A DNA stretch of 64,000 nucleotides. Source: Gemmatimonadaceae bacterium. Its GTDB lineage: Bacteria; Gemmatimonadota; Gemmatimonadetes; Gemmatimonadales; Gemmatimonadaceae. Made by a program: the position numbers and the translations under genes. The stretch is from assembly GCA_035633115.1 (NCBI GenBank), contig DASQFN010000114.1:62001-126000 (forward strand), in the 5' to 3' direction. Under the pieces are notes generated by a model. That model had not been told where the DNA came from. It saw only the letters and a list, made by a program, of their open reading frames with translations, and did not search any database. Below, one piece after another: positions 25,259 to 33,111 of the stretch (positions are counted from its first letter, which is position 1; the number at the start of each line of letters is the position of its first letter).

Positions 25259-25338
25259 CGGACTGCGGTACCACACTACGGGCTGCGGTACGACACTGCG
25301 GACTGCGGAATAAACTTCGGACTGCGGAATAACGACAT
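25259..25338. repeat. Four imperfect tandem 20-bp repeats
   Basis: Units of the form CGGACTGCGGTACNACACTA occur four times in a row (25259, 25279, 25299 and 25318) with 75-90 percent identity; the last two have AATAA in place of TACCAC. They lie in the short gap between a rightward lipoprotein gene and a leftward zinc-ribbon gene. There is no spacer diversity, so this is not a CRISPR array. Confidence 0.8.
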
Positions 25339-25344
25339 AGGCCG

Positions 25345-25572
25345 TCAGGCGCTGTAGACTATGTCGCCCTCGGCGTCTATTCCGATCTCGTGGTGCATGC
25401 TGCACACTCCGCAGATCTTTGTGACGTGCCACACCTCGCCGAGCGCTTTGTAGTTGCTCTCGGTGGCGGCTTTCACTTTCAGTTTCTTGAAGCTGTATTC
25501 ACCGCAGTTCTCGCACGGATGAGATCGTGCAATGCGTTCCGCTCGTGCGAGCGAGATTGGCTTCGAGGCCAC
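25345..25572 (-). CDS. Small zinc-ribbon protein
   Basis: The 75-residue protein has CENCGEYSFKKLKVK near the N-terminus and ICGVCSMHHEIGID near the C-terminus, two CxxC pairs 30 residues apart that fit a treble-clef or ribbon zinc site. The start GTG shares its G with the TAG stop of the SPFH gene (25572), so the two are translationally coupled. The close link suggests a role with the SPFH membrane protein, but the function is unknown. Confidence 0.7.
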   Translation of the reverse strand: MASKPISLARAERIARSHPCENCGEYSFKKLKVKAATESNYKALGEVWHVTKICGVCSMHHEIGIDAEGDIVYSA

Positions 25573-26630
25573 TACGGTGAATCTTTTCGAGAGCTGTCGG
25601 CGTCCGGGCGTGGACCGAGCCGCGCAGGTGCATCGGACGGTGAATTCAGGGACGACGTGGCGGCCCTCGAAACGAGCTCTCTCAAGCCACCGATTGCGCC
25701 CATCACTCCTGCGGCTTCAGCCGGAAGGAAGATCGTGGCGTTCTTGCCCTGGGCCAGAGTCGGGAGCGCCTCCAGGTACTTCATTCCCAGGAGATACATC
25801 GCCGCCTGACCTTCGGGCAGAGCGGATGCGATTTTCTGAATTGCTTCAGCCTCGGCGTTTGCCATGGCAAGGCGGGCTTCAGCAAGACCCTGGGCTCGGA
25901 GAATGGCAGCGTCTTTCTCGCCCTCTGCTCGACGAACCTGTGACTCGCGAACACCCTCAGCCTCGAGGATCGCTGCTCTCTTGCCCGCCTCCGCGTTGGT
26001 AACCGCAGCCCGGCGCTCGCGTTCGGCCCGCATCTGCAGCTCCATCGACTGCTGGATGTCCCGCGGGGGCTCGATCGCCTGGAGTTCCACGCGTGTGACG
26101 TCGACGCCCCAGCCAATGGATGCCTCCTCGATCACTTCGCGCATCCGCCGGTTGATGACGTCGCGGCTGCCAAGTGTCGAGTCGAGCTCCATCTCGCCGA
26201 CGATGTTTCGAAGGGTCGTGCGTGTCAGGGTCTCCAGAGCGTAGGGCAGATTCTGAACGGAGTACGTCGCTTTCTGCGGGTCGGCGACCCGGTAGTAGAT
26301 GACGGCGTCGATGTCGATAGTGACGTTGTCCTTGGTGATCACAGGCTGGCTCGGGAAGTTGAGCACCTGCTCACGGAGGTCGATTCGTGTCGTGTGCCCC
26401 GCGGTTACGCGCTTCATTCCGCTGACGTCGGTATCGAAGTAGCGGACGTCGATCGCGCGTGGCACCTCGATGAACGGAAGAAGGATGTTCAACCCTGAGC
26501 GGGCAACGCGGTGGAAGCGACCGAGGCGCTCGATGACCATTACCTCGGCCTGACCGACGACCTTGAATGACTTGGTAATGACGAGCAGTCCGAAAACGGC
26601 CAGGATCCCAAGAATCACCAGACCTGCCAT
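25572..26630 (-). CDS. SPFH/band-7 (stomatin, QmcA-like) membrane protein
   Basis: The 352-residue protein has one N-terminal transmembrane helix (MAGLVILGILAVFGLLVITK), the SPFH domain (VGQAEVMVIERLGRFHRVAR, VRYFDTDVSGMKRVTAGH, VDVTRVELQAIEPPRDIQQS) and a long alanine/glutamate-rich coiled coil (RAERERRAAVTNAEAGKRAA). It would form large oligomeric cages in membrane microdomains. Such proteins often partner with NfeD or with proteases like FtsH, but no NfeD gene is adjacent. The ATG at 26630 is chosen at the membrane helix; the longer frame to 26693 runs through the terminator hairpin. A small zinc-ribbon gene follows with a one-base overlap. Confidence 0.93.
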   Translation of the reverse strand: MAGLVILGILAVFGLLVITKSFKVVGQAEVMVIERLGRFHRVARSGLNILLPFIEVPRAIDVRYFDTDVSGMKRVTAGHTTRIDLREQVLNFPSQPVITKDNVTIDIDAVIYYRVADPQKATYSVQNLPYALETLTRTTLRNIVGEMELDSTLGSRDVINRRMREVIEEASIGWGVDVTRVELQAIEPPRDIQQSMELQMRAERERRAAVTNAEAGKRAAILEAEGVRESQVRRAEGEKDAAILRAQGLAEARLAMANAEAEAIQKIASALPEGQAAMYLLGMKYLEALPTLAQGKNATIFLPAEAAGVMGAIGGLRELVSRAATSSLNSPSDAPARLGPRPDADSSRKDSP

Positions 26631-26665
26631 ACGAATCCCCGAATGTAAAGGCGGAGTGAATATGC

Positions 26666-26701
26666 AAAAAAAAGCGCCGCCGTGGTATTCCACGGCGGCG
26701 C
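26666..26701 (-). terminator. Strong terminator of the S41 protease gene
   Basis: A perfect 12-bp stem (GCGCCGCCGTGG, loop TATT, CCACGGCGGCGC) is followed on the minus strand by eight T. The plus-strand side also has TTTT, so it may act in both directions. It separates the protease gene from the SPFH gene downstream. Confidence 0.95.
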
Positions 26702-26714
26702 TTTTGAATCAATG

Positions 26715-28337
26715 CTACTCCTGCTTCATCGCCATGCTCTGACGCTGCGCCACGGCGAAGACTTCGCGCTGTGATGGACTCTGCCGCAGGATCTCGAAGG
26801 CGCGGCGGAGCTGCGCGTCGTCGCGCACCTCACGGCGCTTCTCGGTGGAATCACCGAATGCAATGCGGGCGATGCTCGAGCCGAGAAGGCGATCGACCTC
26901 GGCGCCACCGGCGTCGAACTGGGGCTTGTCGACCTTCACGCCCTGAGCGACGAGTCTGTTGTAGAACTCATCGCGCCACGCCTTTGTGACAACGAAGCCC
27001 GGCTGCACCTTGTTCTTGTGCTCGACGGCATAGTTGACGAGCGTGGCCCGGACTACCTGCGCTTTCGGCGCCAGAAGATTGAGAAGCTTCTGCTCCGGAG
27101 TTGACAGCGTGTCAGGCTGGACGATGATATCGGGCGTCACGGCGCCGCCGCCGTACACAATGCGTCCGGCGTCGGACTTGTACTTCGGCCGGGACTTGCG
27201 GACCGAGTCGGTCTCCATCGAATCAGGAAGGACTTCGACGAATGAACCGTCGGGCAGGAGCTTTCTCTCTTTCTGGATGGACCGACCGCTCGGCGTGAAC
27301 CATTTGGCAGTCGTCATCTTCAGCGCATAGCCGCCGTCCAGGGGGTAGACCGTCTGGACGAGTCCCTTGCCGAACGATGTCGTACCCAGAATGAGCGCGC
27401 GATCGTGATCCTGAAGAGCGCCGGCGACAATCTCCGAAGCCGAGGCAGTGCGTCCGTCGGTTAGAATGATGAGCGGAACATTCGGCACGGCGGGCTGGTC
27501 AGTGGCGTAGAAGATCTGCTGATCTCCGCCTCGACCACGGACGCTCGAGATCTCCTGCCCCTTGTTGAGAAAGAGATTGGCGACGCTCGCCGATTGATCC
27601 AGATAGCCGCCGCCATTTCCTCGAAGGTCGAGGACGAGGCCTTTCGCACCTTCGCCGATCAAGCGCTTGGACGACGCTTCGAGCTCATCCGTCGCCGTCT
27701 CATTGAACTGTTGCAGCGGGATGTAGCCGATGTTGCCATCGAGCATGATGGCATATGGAACCGCTGGAATCCGCACGCTGGCGCGAGTGAAAGTGACCGG
27801 AATAGGCTCGGGAACACCGGCGCGGAGGAACTTCACCGACACCTTGGTGCCCGGTGTTCCTTTCAACGCATCGGATGCCTGGGCCGTGGTCCAGCCACGC
27901 GCGTTCGCTGTATCGACGGCGATAATGCGGTCGCCTTCCATCACACCTGCCTGTTCTGCCGGGGTGTGCGGGAAAACACGCTGCACGGTGACAAAGCCCT
28001 GAACTTCACCGATCTCCATGCCAACACCGCCGTAGCGGCCGCCCGTCTGGGCGTTGAAGGTGGCGAGCTCTTTCGGCGAGAGCAGGATCGAATACGGATC
28101 GTTAAGCTCGCGAACGAGTCCACGCGCCGCCTTCTCATAGAGTGTCGCAGCACTGACGCTGTCGACGAACCTTCCGGATACGATCTGAAGCACCTGGTCG
28201 AGCAGACGAGCCCCGTCACGAGCTTCCTTCTGCTGTACGACGAATCCACCGGCGAGTACCGGAAGGAGGACGAACCCAATGAGGGCGACTTTTCGTGGAG
28301 TGACCATTCTGTGAAGTAGGGAGGTGATTCTTCTCAA
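26715..28337 (-). CDS. Carboxyl-terminal processing protease (S41 family)
   Basis: The 540-residue protein has an N-terminal signal anchor (KVALIGFVLLPVLAGGFVV), a PDZ domain (RYGGVGMEIGEVQGFVTVQR ... AGVMEGDRIIAVD) and the S41 catalytic domain. Its Ser-Lys dyad is at about S299 (DGRTASASEIVAG) and K324 (TSFGKGLVQT), 25 residues apart as in E. coli Tsp. Such proteases trim or degrade periplasmic proteins and regulate peptidoglycan hydrolases. The C-terminal 130 residues after the core are a helical extension of unknown role. The gene is monocistronic, with a strong terminator. Confidence 0.95.
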   Translation of the reverse strand: MRRITSLLHRMVTPRKVALIGFVLLPVLAGGFVVQQKEARDGARLLDQVLQIVSGRFVDSVSAATLYEKAARGLVRELNDPYSILLSPKELATFNAQTGGRYGGVGMEIGEVQGFVTVQRVFPHTPAEQAGVMEGDRIIAVDTANARGWTTAQASDALKGTPGTKVSVKFLRAGVPEPIPVTFTRASVRIPAVPYAIMLDGNIGYIPLQQFNETATDELEASSKRLIGEGAKGLVLDLRGNGGGYLDQSASVANLFLNKGQEISSVRGRGGDQQIFYATDQPAVPNVPLIILTDGRTASASEIVAGALQDHDRALILGTTSFGKGLVQTVYPLDGGYALKMTTAKWFTPSGRSIQKERKLLPDGSFVEVLPDSMETDSVRKSRPKYKSDAGRIVYGGGAVTPDIIVQPDTLSTPEQKLLNLLAPKAQVVRATLVNYAVEHKNKVQPGFVVTKAWRDEFYNRLVAQGVKVDKPQFDAGGAEVDRLLGSSIARIAFGDSTEKRREVRDDAQLRRAFEILRQSPSQREVFAVAQRQSMAMKQE

Positions 28338-28451
28338 GGTAGTAGATACGCTGCTAATTCGTGAGAGTTCCGGATGTGGGCAAAGGTTGTCTCACACTGT
28401 GGACGCTCGCAGCAGAGCGGCAATCATGCAAGAGAGATGCAGGTAGCGTGC

Positions 28452-29303
28452 TTAAACAACCCGGCTGGCGAGAACGTAATCCACTAGCCATTCACGGTTT
28501 ACCTGTCGCAAGGTCGCGCTGCGCACGAGGCCGGCACCAAGGAGCATCTCGTGAGCCGGCTGGAGAACACGCTGCAGGTGCGACGGATATCGCTGTGCGA
28601 GAGGAAGCTGCTGCGCGAGCTGCTCGAGTGTAACACGCCACGTAACAGTTCCGGACTCGCGGGCGACCTCGAGAAGCCGATACAGCCGGCGAGCGACCGG
28701 ACTGCTCAGTGACTGGTACTGCGGGGAGGAAAGTGCGACGGTGCAACCCGCAGCAATATTCTCTCGTAGAACGGGAGAGACGACAATTCGCGCGTCACCA
28801 GGCTCGGAGGCGGTGAGAACCGGGAAAAGGGTGAACTGCTCACGGTCCGCCAGTCTGCGCCGCTCGATCGCCACAGAGCTGAGGATTGTAAAGCGGCCTT
28901 CGAGTGTGGTGTTCGCGCGTGCCGCAAAGTAGACTCCACTCGATTCGAGGATGGTTTTCTCCAGGCGGTTGAAAGCCGAGCGGAGCTGCTCGTAGGTTCG
29001 GCCATCCACACGGCGGCCGATGGAGCGCAGAAACGCGTGGAGGGTGAAGCTCACCATTCCGTCGGACGGGAATCCTGCTTCGCTGTACCGGCGCAGGATC
29101 TCGACGTACACATCCTGATCGAAAGTTCCGGGAAGGCGATCGCCGGGATTCGGAAGGACGCGCCAGCGGCCCCCCGAAGGCGGAGAGTAGCTTATCGCGG
29201 ATTCGTCGGCCGAGTCGCTGAGACGGAAGACGGGCAGCGCCTCGAGCGACTTGTCCAGAATTATCGCTCGATGAGCCGAGCGGCGGCGGGCCGCGAAAGT
29301 CAT
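28452..29303 (-). CDS. Replication initiator protein A-like (RepA/RPA family) DNA-binding protein
   Basis: The 283-residue protein resembles plasmid replication initiators of the RPA family (PF10134 type): FDQDVYVEILRRYSEAGFPS, VSFTLHAFLRSIGRRVDGRT and YEQLRSAFNRLEKTILESSG form the first winged helix, and SSPVARRLYRLLEVARESGT with VTLEQLAQQLPL forms the second. RepA proteins of this type bind iterons and open plasmid origins. No iterons, partition genes or other plasmid functions surround it, and the flanks are ordinary chromosomal genes. It may be a domesticated regulator or a chromosomal homologue of the kind also seen in other deep-branching phyla. Confidence 0.75.
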   Translation of the reverse strand: MTFAARRRSAHRAIILDKSLEALPVFRLSDSADESAISYSPPSGGRWRVLPNPGDRLPGTFDQDVYVEILRRYSEAGFPSDGMVSFTLHAFLRSIGRRVDGRTYEQLRSAFNRLEKTILESSGVYFAARANTTLEGRFTILSSVAIERRRLADREQFTLFPVLTASEPGDARIVVSPVLRENIAAGCTVALSSPQYQSLSSPVARRLYRLLEVARESGTVTWRVTLEQLAQQLPLAQRYPSHLQRVLQPAHEMLLGAGLVRSATLRQVNREWLVDYVLASRVV

Positions 29304-29403
29304 TGTTCGAGGAAAGTGTTGTAACTCCAGGGGCGCGGCAAGGAGTGCTGATACTCGGCCGCATGGACAGCTGATGCAGGATTCGCACTAGATCCGGGAA
29401 AGC

Positions 29404-30702
29404 ATGCGCATCTTCAAATACGCCGCAATTGTGCTGGCAGCAGGACTGGCGCTGGTATTGTTGCTTATCGGTGTCCTGTCGGTGACCCGCCGCTCACCGG
29501 TCGAACAGGTGATAGCAGAGGGTGATCGCGGAGGGCCGCCACGCATCGCCGACCCTCTTTTCCCCCGAACCATCGAGCTTTTTACCGGGACGCACATCGA
29601 GCCTGGAAACAGCGTGCAGCTTCTTCTCAACGGCGACGGTACATATCCGCCGCTATGGAAGGACATTGCGTCCGCGAAGCGCACTGTGACGGTGCAGCTG
29701 TATTACTCACAGCCCGGGGCGGTTGCCGATACGATGGCCCGCTATCTCCAGGAGCGCGCACGCGCACGCGTGCGTGTGCTGGTGCTGCTCGATGCGTTCG
29801 GATCGCAGCCATTGTCGAAGGAATGGGTTGCGGGGCTGAAGAGCGCCGGAGTCGAGTTCGCATGGCTGCGCCCGCTCAACTGGTACACGCTTCACAAGGC
29901 GGCAGAACGCTCGCATGTCCGATCGATTGTTGTAGACGGACGCGTGGGTTACACGGGAGGATTCGGGCTCGCTGACTACTGGCTTGGCGACGGGCACCAC
30001 GATGGCCAGTGGCGTGAGACGAATGTCCGTTTCGAGGGGCCAACGGTGGCGGCACTTCAGGCCACGTTTGCGTCGGGCTGGGCAGAGGCAACCGGAGAGC
30101 TGATCACGGGAGACATGTTCTTCCCACCGATGGCCTTCGCGGACGGCGGGAACGTCAACGCCGGACTGATGCACAGCCTCCCGACAATCGGCAGCACGCC
30201 GGCAGAGCGCTTCCTGGCTCTTTCGATCGCCGGAGCCGCAAAAACGCTTTACATCAGCAACTCGTACTTCGTGCCGAACGACGATTTCTGCGACCTCTTG
30301 ATCAGAGCCGTGAGGCACGGCGTCGATGTGCGCGTCCTTACGGTAAGCTCGAAGACGGATATCAAGACAACCTGGTACGCGGGGCGCGCGCTGTACGAAA
30401 AGCTGCTTCAGGGTGGCGTGCGGATCTATGAATACCAGCCGTCGATGATGCACGCGAAGACGCTCGTCGTGGACGGGCTGTTTTCCGCGATCGGATCGAT
30501 GAACTTCGACAACCGCTCCCTCACGTTCAATAACGAATCCCAGATACTCGCGCTCGATGCGTCCCTGGGACAGCGGATGGATTCAGTCTTTATGGACGAT
30601 CTGAAGTACTCGCAGGAGATCAAGCTCGAGACCTTCGGAAAGAGACCCTGGACGGACAAGGTGCTGGAATGGGGGGCGCAGAGAGTGCAGCGCCTGCTGT
30701 AG
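29404..30702 (+). CDS. Phospholipase D/cardiolipin synthase-like membrane protein
   Basis: The 432-residue protein has an N-terminal membrane anchor (YAAIVLAAGLALVLLLIGVL) and two PLD half-domains. The second HKD motif is complete (MHAKTLVVDGLFSAIGSMNF). In the first, lysine is replaced by arginine (SHVRSIVVDGRVGYTGG). Cardiolipin synthases join two phosphatidylglycerols, whereas related enzymes act on nucleic acids or N-acyl lipids. The single anchor and length agree with ClsB-like enzymes. The Lys-to-Arg change may alter activity. The ATG at 29404 lies five bases after GGGAAAG. Confidence 0.85.
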   Translation: MRIFKYAAIVLAAGLALVLLLIGVLSVTRRSPVEQVIAEGDRGGPPRIADPLFPRTIELFTGTHIEPGNSVQLLLNGDGTYPPLWKDIASAKRTVTVQLYYSQPGAVADTMARYLQERARARVRVLVLLDAFGSQPLSKEWVAGLKSAGVEFAWLRPLNWYTLHKAAERSHVRSIVVDGRVGYTGGFGLADYWLGDGHHDGQWRETNVRFEGPTVAALQATFASGWAEATGELITGDMFFPPMAFADGGNVNAGLMHSLPTIGSTPAERFLALSIAGAAKTLYISNSYFVPNDDFCDLLIRAVRHGVDVRVLTVSSKTDIKTTWYAGRALYEKLLQGGVRIYEYQPSMMHAKTLVVDGLFSAIGSMNFDNRSLTFNNESQILALDASLGQRMDSVFMDDLKYSQEIKLETFGKRPWTDKVLEWGAQRVQRLL

Positions 30703-30714
30703 CTCCGTGTATTG

Positions 30715-31542
30715 CGACGGTCATGCGGCAGCTGTACGGGCTCGCCCGTCCTGCAGTTGGATGGGAGCGCGACTATCTGAGATCGAGAATCCCGGATTAT
30801 GACCCACTCTGGCTTTCTCAGCTCGCCGCGAGCGGAGCGATGGTATGGATGGCGGAAACCACGGAGAGCGTGACCGGGCAGGGCTCACGATTGCTCTCGC
30901 GTGTGCGTTTTTTCGAGCGAGGCACCGGCTCGTTATGGGTCACGCCCGACGACGATGATGACACGATAGCCGCGAGGTTGTCGCGACTCAGCGCCGAGTC
31001 GCGGAAGATTCTGGAGTTCATCCAGAAAGAAGGCGCCTCGTTCATCGGCGACATAGAGCAGGGCACGGGCCTGACGGCGCAGGCGGTCAGGCGCGGCTTG
31101 CGCGAGCTTGCTTCGGCGAGCTTCGTGACGAACGACACAATCGAAGCGCTGAGGGAAGTCATTCGCTGGCGAGCGTTACCGACTCCCGGTCAAGCTGATC
31201 CGACGCGCTGGCTGCCTGCGGACTACAGCCCTTCCCCAAATCGGCGGGTGGTACAGCGCCGGCCGAACCTTCGACGTCTGCCCAAGTGGAAGAGGCCCGA
31301 TCGTCCGGGCGGGATGACCGGGTCCTGGAGACGATCTCGCGAGGCCGCGCGGGTCGGGCGCGCTAATTGTGACACGGGCCGGAAAAGTTGCACTTTCGGT
31401 TGAAGGCCGCGGCCGTCGCATTTCGATCGCCAGCTGGATGCAGCGAGAGGAGATCGACGAGGCGAAGGAGCTGCTCTCGCGGCACCTTCGGGGAGAAAAA
31501 GGCGCCCGCTACCTCATGCTACCGGATATCCGCTCGTCCTAA
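30715..31542 (+). pseudogene. C-terminal remnant of an Lhr-type DEAD/H-box helicase
   Basis: Only the C-terminal accessory region of a large Lhr-like helicase (usually about 1400 residues) is present. RQLYGLARPAVGWERDYLRS, RIPDYDPLWLSQLAASGAMV and GSRLLSRVRFFERGTGSLWV recall its C-terminal winged-helix/beta-barrel domains. The ATPase domains are gone. After RRLPKWKRPDRPGG the first frame decays into a basic tail ending at 31403, while a different frame carries ALIVTRAGKVALSVEGRGRR and EIDEAKELLSRHLRGEKGAR up to TAA at 31542, similar to the end of Lhr. At least two deletions or a deletion plus frameshift are needed. It is not expected to be functional. Confidence 0.65.
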
Positions 31543-32064
31543 CGCTGCGCGAACCGCTTCGCGCATGGCGATCACTGCTTCTTCGCGTGCCGCCGGCAAA
31601 TCGTCACGAATGTGAAGCTCGATTCCATCGGCAATTGCTGCTCTTCGCCAGCTGTGCGACTCGTCGCCGTCGTGCGCTACTGCGACGTCTGCTCCTGCGT
31701 TCAGTGCAGGTTCCAGTGAGCCGGCAATACGACGCTCGAGCGCGTCGCCGGTGAGATCGCGCATCTCGTGCCTGATGGTATCGAGACTCTGTCCTTCACG
31801 CTGCCTGATCTTGATGGCAAGCAGCTGAAGCAGGTGGCGATAGTTGTAGGTCGCCGCGGTACCTGTCCCTTCGGGCCGGTCGAGTAATCCGCTCGCAACA
31901 TAGAAGCGCACTGAGCGTGCGCTCGGTGCTGCGCGTGCAGATGCGTTCGTAGGACGCATCCCGGCGGCGTCTACGAGAGCCGTGACGTGACTGGCGAGGC
32001 CGCGGGCGTTCCAGGGAGCGTGTTGAGCGTGTGCGCGGAGGAGAGCGACAGCCGATTCAGCCAT
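31519..32064 (-). CDS. MerR-family transcriptional regulator
   Basis: The 181-residue protein has the MerR winged-helix (SVRFYVASGLLDRPEGTGTA, TYNYRHLLQLLAIKIRQREG, QSLDTIRHEMRDLTG). The N-terminal 45 residues, before the helix-turn-helix, are unusual, and the C-terminal 75 residues are a helical region with two histidines and no cysteines, so no metal-sensing signature is seen. The ligand is unknown. The ATG at 32064 gives a 94-base overlap with the hydrolase gene; an ATG at 31962 would remove it and still keep the DNA-binding domain. The gene converges with the Lhr remnant. Confidence 0.8.
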   Translation of the reverse strand: MAESAVALLRAHAQHAPWNARGLASHVTALVDAAGMRPTNASARAAPSARSVRFYVASGLLDRPEGTGTAATYNYRHLLQLLAIKIRQREGQSLDTIRHEMRDLTGDALERRIAGSLEPALNAGADVAVAHDGDESHSWRRAAIADGIELHIRDDLPAAREEAVIAMREAVRAALGRADIR

Positions 32065-33002
32065 GAGGATAGGATAACATTAAAATCATCGGGCCGCTCA
32101 TCGTGCGGAACGTCACCCGCGGGCGAGACAATGGCCGTTTCGAGGTCGGGCTTCAGTGTTCTGAATCCGCGCGATTCCTCCAGCGCGGGGGTGCTTCCCT
32201 CTTCACCCCAGATCAGCAGCGAAGGCTGAGTCAAACGTCGTAGCGCCTGACGCACATCGATGTTCAGATGTCCTGAGAGAAACGCGGCCGGTGCATGACG
32301 AGCGCCGCGCTGATGAGAGGTCCAATAGTAGATCTCGACCAGCTCGTCGGTCACGATCGAATCGTCAGCGTACGCTTTCTCGAGAAAATTTCGGATGCTT
32401 CGCCGGGATACGAGCGCATTGAACATCGCAGTCCCGACAATCGGCGTATCCACAGCGAGCTGACCCGCTTCTCCTGCAATGCTCGCCGCCCGGTTCAGGC
32501 GAACGAGTCCAGCCGGTGCTACGAGAACGACGGCGGGGAAACGCTGCGGATCGCGCGCGCCGAGAACAACGGCGTAGGCGCCGGAGAGAGAAGCCGCTAC
32601 GAGCACACAAGGATCTCCGATCACCTGGTCGGCGAAATCCGAGATCAACGAGATATAAAGTCGAGCCGAATAACGAATGGCAGGGCGATCAGAGCGTCCA
32701 AAGCCGAGAAGATCCAGAGTGTAAACTGTGTTCGTGAGAGCGAGGTGATCCACGTTGTCGTGCCACTCGTACGACCAGGCGGCAGGGTGTATTCCGTGGA
32801 TCAGAAGAAGCGCAGGACCCTTTCCTCTGCGGGTGAATGAGATTCGGCGGCCACGCCAGTCGAATCCTCCCTCTTCTCCGCCGATGAGATTGGTGAGCTC
32901 GTCAACACCTTTTCTGGCGAACGCATTGTACGCAGCGGCGACGCCGAGTATGGCACCGCCCGACATGACGATCCTGCGCCAGCGATTATCGTTTTCGTCC
33001 AT
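31971..33002 (-). CDS. Alpha/beta hydrolase with N-terminal membrane segment
   Basis: The 343-residue protein starts MDENDNRWRRIVMSGGAILG with a possible signal-anchor (IVMSGGAILGVAAAYNAFAR). The hydrolase core shows LLLIHGIHPAAWSYEWHDNV, TLDLLGFGRSDRP, nucleophile region VLVAASLSGAYAVV (S-L-S-G elbow) and a histidine in DVPHDERPDDF. The acid is probably in LIWGEEGSTPALEE. This resembles haloperoxidase/epoxide-hydrolase-like members found in many phyla, with unknown substrate. The last 24 residues (SLSSAHTLNTLPGTPAASPV) overlap the MerR gene in another frame and may be a run-on beyond the natural end. The start at 33002 is preferred to 33056, which lies in a hairpin. Confidence 0.8.
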   Translation of the reverse strand: MDENDNRWRRIVMSGGAILGVAAAYNAFARKGVDELTNLIGGEEGGFDWRGRRISFTRRGKGPALLLIHGIHPAAWSYEWHDNVDHLALTNTVYTLDLLGFGRSDRPAIRYSARLYISLISDFADQVIGDPCVLVAASLSGAYAVVLGARDPQRFPAVVLVAPAGLVRLNRAASIAGEAGQLAVDTPIVGTAMFNALVSRRSIRNFLEKAYADDSIVTDELVEIYYWTSHQRGARHAPAAFLSGHLNIDVRQALRRLTQPSLLIWGEEGSTPALEESRGFRTLKPDLETAIVSPAGDVPHDERPDDFNVILSSWLNRLSLSSAHTLNTLPGTPAASPVTSRLS

Positions 33003-33040
33003 CGGTCCCCTGAGCGACGCGCTGCAGCGCTGAAATGTGC

Positions 33041-33074
33041 AGCGCTCCCGCCACAATCATGTGGCGGGAGCGCT
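33041..33074. terminator. Strong hairpin between the H1-like gene and the hydrolase gene
   Basis: AGCGCTCCCGCCACA and TGTGGCGGGAGCGCT form a perfect 15-bp stem with an ATCA loop. It follows the H1-like stop codon (33112, minus strand) by about 40 bases. A T-tract is absent, so it is either a Rho-assisted terminator or an RNA-stabilising hairpin. Confidence 0.65.
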
Positions 33075-33111
33075 ACGTCGGCCAGAGGCTGCGAAGTCTT
33101 GTTGCCCGGAC

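Noticed and set aside
25259-25338. Possible CRISPR array
   Set aside because: Units are directly tandem with no unique spacers, and no cas genes are present anywhere in the window.
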